Positions 1 to 5,148 of a stretch of DNA of 5,148 nt are shown in pieces. The translations under genes and the position numbers were made by a program. The DNA is from an uncultured Sphingomonadaceae bacterium (GTDB taxonomy: Bacteria; Pseudomonadota; Alphaproteobacteria; Sphingomonadales; Sphingomonadaceae), in contig CALLWN010000374.1 in NCBI GenBank assembly GCA_938016505.1, forward strand, positions 1 through 5,148, given 5' to 3'. The notes beneath the pieces were generated by a model that worked only from the letters and a program-made list of their open reading frames with translations, did not search any database and was not told the origin of the DNA. Within the stretch, counting starts at the first letter, position 1; every line of letters starts with the position of its first letter.

Positions 1-1798
1 CGCGCCAGGCGACGGCCCGCATGGCGTGGGCGAGGAAGAGGCGACGGCGGGCGAGGCCGAGCAGCGGATCGAAGGCGAGGTCGAACCAGCGGGCGAGCCA
101 GGGGAGCGCATCGGCAGGCGTGGTGCGCGGGTCGAGCAGGAGGTGGGCGGTGGCGATGCGGTCCTCGATTGCGGTGGTGACGCCCTCGAAGCTCGCAAGG
201 AAGCGGTCGAGGAAGTCGGCATCCGCGGGGGTGGGGCGGAAGACGGCGGGCAGGAAGCGCTCGCTCCAGGAGAAGCGCGGGAACCAGGCGCGGACCGCCT
301 GGAGCGCGGGGCTGACCCTTCCATCTCCGGCGAGGGTGATGCGGAAGCGGGCGAAGCGGCCGGTGACGCGTTGGAGGAGCAAATCGTGGACCGCCCAGCC
401 CCGGGCCCCGGGGCCGAAGCCGCTGGCGCCGTGGTGGGCCGGGCGGTCGCCGCCGTCGCCGTTGGGATAGGGTGCGGGCTGGGCCTGCCAGGGGCCGCCG
501 AGCGCGGGCGCATCGAGGCTGTCGGCGGCGACCGCCTCGACCCGGATTGCGGTTCCGGCGGGAATGCAGGCGTCGAGGCGGAGCCGGTCCCAGGTGCAGC
601 CGGGGATGCCGCTGTCGAGGAGCGGGGTCTCGAGGCTGGCGGTCCCGGCGAAGGCGGCGCTGCGCAGCGCGAGAAGCGGCACGAAGGCGGGGGGCTCGGC
701 ACCGCTGTCGTAGAGGACATGGTCGGCTGCGACGACGAGGGCGCGGCCGCCGAAGCGGCGCAGCGGGTGGATGCCGGCGACGCGCTCGGCGCGCCAGCCG
801 GCGGGCACGGCCGGGTCGGGGACGAGGCGGAAGCGCTCGGCCTCCTGCCCCGGCGCGCCGGCGAGCGTGACTTCGACTTCGCCGCCCTCGAGCGGGCGGG
901 CGGCCATGTGGCGATGGGGCCGCATGCTCGCCGGGATGTCGGCAGCGCCCGCTGCCGTCACGCGGACGAGGCGGGGCGGGGCGCCGGCGTCGAGGACGAG
1001 GAGGCTGTGGTCGGGCAGGAGGGCGAGCGCGACCGGGTCTGCGGCAGTGGTGGGAAGGCCGGCCGGCGGCGTGGCGGGGCGGGTGGTGCGCGGCGAAGCG
1101 CCCGGGTCTGGCTGGAACGGATCGGGCACGGCTGCAGGCTCGGCCTGGCCGCGGATACCAAGCGCGCGGTCGAGGGCGAACAGCGCGCCGGTCAGCCCGT
1201 CGAGGAGCCAGAGGCCGCCATCGGGCGCGGGCGCCATGGCTCGGATGGCGAAGCGGGCGGCGGGCCGGTGGCGGGTGGGGCCGCCGCCGCCGACGAGGTC
1301 GAAGCGCAGGAAACTGTCGCCTGCGGCCGGGTCGTGGACGACCGCGAGCAGATGCTGTTCGGTGGTGACGAGGAGCGGGCCGAACCGGGCGGCGGGCGGC
1401 GGTGGCGGGGTCTCGGGCGCGAATGGCCCCGGGCGCGGCGTCCGGTCGTGCGGGGCGGGCCAGAAGGGGGCGTCGGTGCCGGTTCCGGATGAGACGACGC
1501 GGATGGCGCTGCCTTCCGCATCGACCCGGTAGAGGTTGCCGTGGCGGTCGGCGGCGGCGCCCCGGCGGGCGGTGTCCGGCGCGGCCGGGGCGGGGGCTGC
1601 GGCCCAGTGCGGCGGGCGCGGCGGCAGGGTGAGGGCGCCGTGGCGGCCCCGGACCGGCCAGTCGGGCGGTTCGGGGCGCTGCCACAGCATGCCGAGCGGG
1701 GTGCCGCTGCTGGTCGCCTCGGCCCAGTCGTCGCCGAGCAGCAGGTGGAAGCGGCTGGCGTTGGCGTTGAGGCCCTGGCCGGTGGGAGCTGCGCGCAT
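1..1798 (-). CDS. Phage tail protein, TIGR02242-type, with repeat-like N-terminal part; 3'-partial
   Basis: The frame is open from ATG at 1798 to the left edge, giving 599 residues without a stop; the C-terminus is outside the window. The start overlaps the J-gene stop as TGATG, with GGAGA 7 bases upstream. The N-terminus (RFHLLLGDDWAEAT) fits this family. Residues about 80-340 hold short repeat-like units resembling beta-propeller or NHL blades, such as DRHGNLYRVDAEGSAIRVV (84-102), LLVTTEQHLLAVVHD (142-156), DGGLWLLDGLTGALFALD (193-210) and DHSLLVLDAGAPPRLVRV (263-280), with a PPPPP linker at 131-135. Then comes a beta-rich part (SLETPLLDSGIPGCTWDRL at 388-406, RLDACIPAGTAIRVEA, RFARFRITLAGDGRVSPAL). 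The TIGR02242 tail domain begins about residue 513: ERFLPAVFRPTPADADFLDR, DPRTTPADALPWLARW (556-571), then ARRRLFLAHAMRAVAWR at the edge. Related proteins sit at the baseplate periphery, and the gpI-like domain probably joins wedge to fibre. The N-terminal part may bind a partner or target; that is inference. There is no lysine in the visible 599 residues. Confidence 0.92.
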   Translation of the reverse strand, partial: MRAAPTGQGLNANASRFHLLLGDDWAEATSSGTPLGMLWQRPEPPDWPVRGRHGALTLPPRPPHWAAAPAPAAPDTARRGAAADRHGNLYRVDAEGSAIRVVSSGTGTDAPFWPAPHDRTPRPGPFAPETPPPPPAARFGPLLVTTEQHLLAVVHDPAAGDSFLRFDLVGGGGPTRHRPAARFAIRAMAPAPDGGLWLLDGLTGALFALDRALGIRGQAEPAAVPDPFQPDPGASPRTTRPATPPAGLPTTAADPVALALLPDHSLLVLDAGAPPRLVRVTAAGAADIPASMRPHRHMAARPLEGGEVEVTLAGAPGQEAERFRLVPDPAVPAGWRAERVAGIHPLRRFGGRALVVAADHVLYDSGAEPPAFVPLLALRSAAFAGTASLETPLLDSGIPGCTWDRLRLDACIPAGTAIRVEAVAADSLDAPALGGPWQAQPAPYPNGDGGDRPAHHGASGFGPGARGWAVHDLLLQRVTGRFARFRITLAGDGRVSPALQAVRAWFPRFSWSERFLPAVFRPTPADADFLDRFLASFEGVTTAIEDRIATAHLLLDPRTTPADALPWLARWFDLAFDPLLGLARRRLFLAHAMRAVAWR

Positions 1799-1800
1799 CA
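1796..1800 (-). other. TGATG stop/start overlap, J-like to tail gene
   Basis: The J-gene stop TGA (1800-1798) and the tail-gene ATG (1798-1796) share one base, again in the context CTGCTGATG with a terminal Cys codon. It repeats the gp25/J junction almost exactly and places the tail gene in the same translational unit. Confidence 0.9.
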
Positions 1801-4047
1801 GCAGGTCTCCGGCGCGACCGGGACGGGGAGGAGCGTCGGGCCGGCCGGCGCTTCGGGCGGGGCGGTGCCGCGGACGAGGTCGAGCGGGAGCGGATCGCCG
1901 ATGGCGACGCTGATGCCGCGGATCTCGGGAAGTTCGAGCCCGGCGAGCGGGATTTCCTCTGCCGGCGGGGCTTCACCGCGGGCGATGACGAGGCCCTCGA
2001 CCGCGCGGACCCCGGGGATGCGGGCGGCCTCGGCGGCGAGCTGGCGGGCGCGGACCGCGCCGCCGAGCGGCCAGCCCCGGACGGCGGGATCGGGCGCCGG
2101 GCCGTAGAGCGTGCCGAGCAGCGCCGTGAGCGGGGTGCCAGGCGGCGGCAGCGGCGACAGGGCGGCGGCGAGACGAGCCATGACGGCGGTGCGGGTTGCC
2201 TCGGCATCGAAGCCGCCGGCGACGCTGACCCCGACCGAGAGCCAGAGCGACGCATAGTCCGGGCCGCGGACCAGGAGCTCGGTGGTGACGAGGCGGCGCG
2301 GTTCGAGGTGGCGGCAGACCGCGGCGAGGAAGGCCCGGTCGGGCCGGGGGGCAGCGCCTCGATTGGCACCGGGGGCGGCAGCGGCCGCGGGCAGGACGAT
2401 GAGGGTGACGGCGCCGGGGGCGGTTCCGGGGATGCCGGGCGCGAGATCGGGGTGGCTTGCCGGGACCAGCTCGACCCGGCCCATGGCGACACCCGGGGTG
2501 CGCCAGGCGATGGCGGCAAAATCGTCGGCGGTGACGAGGCGGTCGCGATGGGAGAGCATCCGGCGGACGTGAAGGTCGCCGGCCTCGGTGCCCTCGGGAT
2601 CGGCACCGCCGGTGAACGGGAGCGGGTTGGTGGCGGTGATTCCGGGCGGGAGGTCGGGCCCGGCGGCGATCTGGCCGGGGCCGATGTTGCCGGCAGCGCC
2701 CGCCGAGACCTCGTAGCTGGCGTAGAGGGCGGCGCCGGCGGGCGGGCGGCGGCCGGCCATGCCGTCGCCGAAGCGGATGAGGCCGGCCTCGGCATCGAGC
2801 ATGGCGGCGGTGGCGGGGCTGGCGGCGGGGGCTGCGCCGGGGAGCGGGAGTTCGCCGGCTGCGGTCGCGATCTCGTCGACGATGGTCCAGCCGATCTCGG
2901 TGCCGGACTCGACCGAGCGGAGGGTAAGCGAGCCCGGGATGACCGGGCGGCGGGCGAGCTCGCGGAGCTGGCCGGGGCTGCCGTCGCCATCGGCGAGCCG
3001 CTCGGTGCCGACCTGTTCGCGCTGGCGGGCGAGCGCGGCGTTGGCGGCGAGGAGGGCGAGGCGGCGCATCCGGCCGGGGCGGATGCGGATCCAGCCGAGG
3101 AGCCGGGCGGCGAGCGCGGGGGATTCGAGGAGCGGGGGGAGCGGGCCGACCCCGGCCTCGAGCGGGGCGAGGCTGGAGAAGGGGCTGAAGAGGGCCGGGT
3201 CGGCGGGATGCGCGAGCTCGGCGACCGCCTCGCCAGAGAGGGGATCGGCGGTGACGCGGGCGGCGAGCGGGATGTAGCGCACGCCCGGCGGCGCCCCGGG
3301 GGCGGCAGGCGGGGTTTCGGCGGCGAGCTCGAAGACGAGCGGCGCCTCGGGCATGGCCTCGGCCCCGGCAGGGGCGAGCCGGGCCATGGTGGCGGCGGGG
3401 TCTGGGGCGAGGCCGACCGCGAGGAACCGGCCCGCAAGCGTTGCGGCCGTGACCGGCGCGCCGGGGCCGGGGCGGGCGAGGATCGCTGCGAACAGCGCGG
3501 AATCGACTCCGGCGTCGAGATCGGCCGGGCCTTCGACCGCGCGGGTCTCGTAGAGGAGGAGCGGCTGCGGCAGCGGCCGGTTCCACGAGGCGTAGAGGAG
3601 GCGGTAATAGTCGGCGAGTTCGGCGGGCGGGTCGGCGAGGGGGACCTTCTGGAACAGGGCGAGCTCGATGGGGAGCACGTCGAGACCGGTGGTGGTGACG
3701 AAGGGGATGGCGCCGGCGGCGAGCGCGGTGCCGGCGGGGACGGGGGCCAAGGCCGGGTCGCCGCGGGTGTTGGCGAAGGTGACGAGGCCGCGCGCCTCGC
3801 GCCCGGGCGCAAGGCCGATGCCGAGGAGGGCGAGGAACTTCTGCCGGTTGCGCTCGGGGATGAGCGCGGCGCGGTAGAGCAGGCTCTCGGTCACATGGGC
3901 GAAGAGGTGGAGGAGGGTGACCCCCGGGTCGGCCGGGGAGGTGGCAGTCCATTCGGGCGTGTGGACCGGGACCCGCGCCAGCATCTCGGCGACGAGCTCT
4001 GGGAAGCGGCGGCGGTCGAGCTCGGGCGGGGGCGGGACGAGGGGCAT
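1798..4047 (-). CDS. Putative baseplate assembly protein, baseplate J-like (gp6-type wedge)
   Basis: A complete gene of 749 residues. The N-terminus (residues 10-80) has the pattern of TIGR02243-type baseplate proteins: ELDRRRFPELVAEM, then PEWTATSPADPGVTLLHLFA and ESLLYR, then ERNRQKFLALLGI. The middle (about 200-420) is Ala/Pro-rich and less conserved. The baseplate J core follows: RFGDGMAGRRPPAGA (425-439) with YEVSAGAAGNIGPGQI, then RRMLSHRDRLVTADDFAAI (495-513) and RTPGVAMGRVEL, then LEPRRLVTTELLVRGPDY (581-598), which marks the later J domain. The C-terminal 80 residues are Pro-rich and end in Cys. Two or more copies of such a protein form the baseplate wedge with gp25 and hold the baseplate closed before contraction. 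The start at 4047 overlaps the gp25 stop as TGATG and has GGAGG 6 bases upstream. Only two lysines are present (residues 70 and 134). The function is firm at family level; which of the two wedge paralogues of other systems it matches cannot be settled here. Confidence 0.95.
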   Translation of the reverse strand: MPLVPPPPELDRRRFPELVAEMLARVPVHTPEWTATSPADPGVTLLHLFAHVTESLLYRAALIPERNRQKFLALLGIGLAPGREARGLVTFANTRGDPALAPVPAGTALAAGAIPFVTTTGLDVLPIELALFQKVPLADPPAELADYYRLLYASWNRPLPQPLLLYETRAVEGPADLDAGVDSALFAAILARPGPGAPVTAATLAGRFLAVGLAPDPAATMARLAPAGAEAMPEAPLVFELAAETPPAAPGAPPGVRYIPLAARVTADPLSGEAVAELAHPADPALFSPFSSLAPLEAGVGPLPPLLESPALAARLLGWIRIRPGRMRRLALLAANAALARQREQVGTERLADGDGSPGQLRELARRPVIPGSLTLRSVESGTEIGWTIVDEIATAAGELPLPGAAPAASPATAAMLDAEAGLIRFGDGMAGRRPPAGAALYASYEVSAGAAGNIGPGQIAAGPDLPPGITATNPLPFTGGADPEGTEAGDLHVRRMLSHRDRLVTADDFAAIAWRTPGVAMGRVELVPASHPDLAPGIPGTAPGAVTLIVLPAAAAAPGANRGAAPRPDRAFLAAVCRHLEPRRLVTTELLVRGPDYASLWLSVGVSVAGGFDAEATRTAVMARLAAALSPLPPPGTPLTALLGTLYGPAPDPAVRGWPLGGAVRARQLAAEAARIPGVRAVEGLVIARGEAPPAEEIPLAGLELPEIRGISVAIGDPLPLDLVRGTAPPEAPAGPTLLPVPVAPETC
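1806..1810 (-). promoter_or_regulatory. Ribosome binding site of the TIGR02242-type tail gene
   Basis: GGAGA on the minus strand lies 7 bases before the ATG at 1798, inside the codons for the last residues of the J-like protein. It supports this start for the tail gene, whose stop lies outside the window. Confidence 0.75.
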
Positions 4048-4049
4048 CA
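4045..4049 (-). other. TGATG stop/start overlap, gp25-like to J-like gene
   Basis: The gp25 stop TGA (4049-4047) and the J-gene ATG (4047-4045) share one base. The surrounding sequence is CTGCTGATG, so the last codon before the stop is TGC (Cys). This indicates translational coupling of the two wedge proteins. Confidence 0.92.
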
Positions 4050-4448
4050 GCAGCCTCCGGGGACCAGGCGGACGCGCAGCGTCGTGGTGAGCGGGGCGCC
4101 GGTGGTGACGAGGCGGGTGGTGACGGTGACGCGGGCGTGGCCGGGGTCTTCCGGGTCGGCGGCGATGTCGACCCCCTCGAGCGCGACCCGGGGTTCGTCG
4201 CGGGTGATGGCGGCCCGGATCGCCTCGGCCATGCGGGCGTGGGTGCCGGGGCTGTTGGGCTCCATGAGGAAGCGGTCGAGACCAGCGCCGAAGCGCGGCA
4301 GGCCGACCCGCTCGCCGGCGGCGGTCAGCACGACGAGGGCGATCGACTGGGCGACATGGGCTTCGCCGGCGGCGGTGGCAAGGCCGCCCCGGGCATCGAC
4401 CCGGAGCGGGAAGGCGAGGCCGCGGCCGAGGGCGTCGGCGGGGGTCAT
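4047..4448 (-). CDS. GPW/gp25 family baseplate wedge protein
   Basis: A complete gene of 133 residues, the usual size for gp25-like proteins (T4 gp25, type VI TssE and the corresponding protein of extracellular injection systems). It begins MTPADALGRGLAFPLRVD, matching the family's N-terminal G-x-x-FP pattern. It then has IALVVLTAAGERVGLPRFG (about residues 36-54), where family members have a turn of the type GER-x-x-P-x-FG, and the motif EPR at residues 85-87 (in TRDEPRVAL). EPR is the signature of gp25/TssE and helps hold the wedge core bundle together. The protein is expected to sit at the inner baseplate, linking the J-like wedge protein to the first sheath ring. The start at 4448 is chosen because GGAGG lies 5 bases upstream, it overlaps the upstream stop as ATGA, and homology starts here. 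An in-frame ATG at 4733 would add an Arg/Pro-rich shadow of the upstream gene. The protein has no lysine. Confidence 0.94.
   Translation of the reverse strand: MTPADALGRGLAFPLRVDARGGLATAAGEAHVAQSIALVVLTAAGERVGLPRFGAGLDRFLMEPNSPGTHARMAEAIRAAITRDEPRVALEGVDIAADPEDPGHARVTVTTRLVTTGAPLTTTLRVRLVPGGC
4054..4058 (-). promoter_or_regulatory. Ribosome binding site of the baseplate J-like gene
   Basis: GGAGG on the minus strand lies 6 bases before the ATG at 4047, within the last codons of the gp25-like gene. It fixes the J-gene start. Confidence 0.85.
4445..4448 (-). other. ATGA stop/start overlap, membrane protein to gp25-like gene
   Basis: The TGA of the upstream gene (4447-4445) and the ATG of gp25 (4448-4446) share a 4-base overlap. 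Such overlaps usually couple translation through termination-reinitiation and keep subunit ratios linked. It ties the membrane protein to the baseplate operon. Confidence 0.9.
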
Positions 4449-5148
4449 GGCGCCCTCCCCTTCGCCTTGAGGCCCGGCACGGGAATGCACTGGATGCACC
4501 AGGGGAGCCAGCGGAAGATGAAGTCGAGCAGGCTCACGAGGATCATGAGGAGGATGAGGGCGCACAGCGTGACGATCGGGATGGAGAGCGAGCAGATCAT
4601 GCCGATGTCGCCGGCGCCCGAGCGACAGCCGGCGCCGTCGCCGAGGTCGAGTTCCTTGTGGAGCGGCCCGGGGAGGACGTGGCGGATGAGATCGACGAGG
4701 CCGAGGCCGCGGGCGCGGGCCACCTGGCCGCACAGGATGTCGGAGAGGATGAAGGCCGCGCCCTTGGGCTGGCGGCGGAGCGCGGCGGGCGTGGTGTCGC
4801 GCGGGAGGCTGATGCGGACCGGGCGCACCGGCGCTTCGGGATCGAGCACGGCGGCCATGCGAAAGTCGGCGGTGGGGGCGGAGACGGTGGGCGGGTGGAG
4901 CGGGCCGCAGTCGGGGTTCAGGTGGACGAAGCGGATCCGGAACAGGCCGTCGTCGCCGGGGGCCTGGCGCAGCGTGTCGGCGAGCGCCTGGGCGACGGGC
5001 AGCGGGCGGGCGGTGGCTTCGGGGCCGGGGGCAAGCGCGCGGCCAGTCAGGGCGACGAGGCGCTCGACGAGATTGGGGTCGGAGGGGAGCGTGGCGGGCG
5101 GTGCGACGACCAGGCTTTCGGGCGGAGGCGGCGCGCCGGGGATGGCGG
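4445..5148 (-). CDS. Contractile-injection-locus protein with one C-terminal hydrophobic (membrane) segment, 5'-partial
   Basis: The frame is open from the right edge to a TGA at 4447-4445, giving 233 residues in the window; the true start lies beyond 5148. An ATG at 4858 is internal, because the 96 residues before it are continuous and protein-like. The visible part begins with a proline-rich stretch (PPPPES), then a predicted helical stretch, then RIRFVHLNPDCGPLHPP and VRPVRISLPRD. A strongly hydrophobic segment follows (about residues 183-216, containing ICSLSIPIVTLCALILLM), then WCIQCIPVPGL and a basic tail (KAKGR). From memory, proteins with this end occur in phage-tail-like clusters next to gp25 genes, usually annotated hypothetical; I cannot run the search. 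The gene overlaps gp25 by 4 bases. Seven cysteines stand out against Cys-poor neighbours. I infer a role as membrane anchor or membrane contact of the injection apparatus, comparable in idea to the membrane proteins reported for Streptomyces and cyanobacterial systems. The function is not shown by the sequence. Confidence 0.85.
   Translation of the reverse strand, partial: AIPGAPPPPESLVVAPPATLPSDPNLVERLVALTGRALAPGPEATARPLPVAQALADTLRQAPGDDGLFRIRFVHLNPDCGPLHPPTVSAPTADFRMAAVLDPEAPVRPVRISLPRDTTPAALRRQPKGAAFILSDILCGQVARARGLGLVDLIRHVLPGPLHKELDLGDGAGCRSGAGDIGMICSLSIPIVTLCALILLMILVSLLDFIFRWLPWCIQCIPVPGLKAKGRAP
4453..4462 (-). promoter_or_regulatory. Ribosome binding site of the gp25-like gene
   Basis: The minus strand reads AAGGGGAGGG followed by CGCC and ATG. 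The GGAGG core (4458-4454) is 5 bases from the ATG at 4448. It lies inside the last codons of the upstream membrane-protein gene and supports 4448 as the true start, against the ATG at 4733. Confidence 0.85.
4499..4597 (-). other. Predicted transmembrane segment coding region
   Basis: About 33 codons encode an Ile/Leu/Val/Met-rich run (from ICSLSIPIV to FIFRWLPW) with only one Asp and one Arg near its C-terminal end. It is long enough for one membrane-spanning helix, possibly with an interfacial aromatic belt (Phe, Phe, Trp, Trp). Basic residues (Lys, Lys, Arg) follow at the C-terminus, so by the positive-inside rule the tail would face the cytoplasm; this orientation is inference. The stretch is visibly richer in A+T than its surroundings, as expected from the hydrophobic codons. 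Confidence 0.75.

Noticed and set aside
26..1492. 488-codon open frame on the plus strand
   Set aside because: It is antisense to the tail gene, has a low-complexity Gly/Ala/Glu/Arg composition and no recognisable domain, and is explained by the very high G+C content.
1973..3952. 659-codon open frame on the minus strand in another frame
   Set aside because: It is an Arg/Pro/His-rich product lying inside the J-like gene, with no family signature; a frame shadow of high-GC DNA.
2308..4470. 720-codon open frame on the plus strand
   Set aside because: It is antisense to the J-like and gp25-like genes, Gly/Glu/Ala-rich without domain pattern, and spans several real gene borders; it is a composition shadow.
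4047..4733. Longer 228-residue form of the gp25-like gene starting at 4733
   Set aside because: The added N-terminus is an Arg/Pro-rich shadow of the upstream gene; the ribosome site, the ATGA overlap and the family pattern all place the start at 4448.
4445..4858. 137-residue version of the membrane-segment protein starting at the ATG at 4858
   Set aside because: The frame stays open with protein-like sequence to the window edge, including the CGPLHPP region; this ATG is internal.
1..5148. Terminators, promoters, CRISPR arrays, tRNA, insertion sequences or an effector gene
   Set aside because: Nothing convincing was seen: the genes overlap without gaps, GC-rich simple patterns are codon-driven, and no toxin-like or transposase-like product is encoded.

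Overview
The window is a compact, fully coding piece of a contractile injection system (phage-tail-like) locus. All four genes lie on the minus strand and are read from right to left: (1) the 3' part of a gene for a protein with one hydrophobic segment near its C-terminus (4445-5148, 5' end outside the window); (2) a short GPW/gp25-family baseplate wedge protein (4047-4448); (3) a 749-residue baseplate J-like (gp6-type) wedge protein (1798-4047); (4) the first 599 residues of a tail protein of the TIGR02242 type (1-1798, 3' end outside the window). Genes 1 and 4 run off the edges, and neither has both a start and a stop inside the window.

The genes are joined without any intergenic DNA. The three junctions are stop/start overlaps (one ATGA, two TGATG), and each is preceded by a Shine-Dalgarno sequence 5-7 bases upstream of the start. 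This is the layout of a translationally coupled operon. No promoter, terminator, RNA gene, insertion sequence, CRISPR array or large repeat is visible. Long open frames on the plus strand, including ones of 488 and 720 codons, are shadows caused by the base composition.

How the genes work together: in phage T4 and in extracellular contractile injection systems, gp25-like and gp6/J-like proteins form the inner wedge that surrounds the central spike and triggers sheath contraction. TIGR02242-type proteins (gpI-like C-terminal domain) lie at the baseplate edge and connect to fibres or receptor-binding parts. The membrane-segment protein directly upstream of gp25 suggests that the particle or its firing is linked to a membrane, but this is inference. 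Sheath, tube, spike, AAA+ ATPase and effector genes are not in the window and would be expected outside it.

Organism: a very G+C-rich bacterium (about three quarters G+C by eye), with proteins rich in Ala, Pro, Gly and Arg and almost without lysine. A high-GC alphaproteobacterium or an actinobacterium would fit; the sequence alone does not let me decide. The system belongs to a known class. The less usual points are the extreme lysine depletion, the membrane protein, and a single J-like gene running straight into the TIGR02242 gene.
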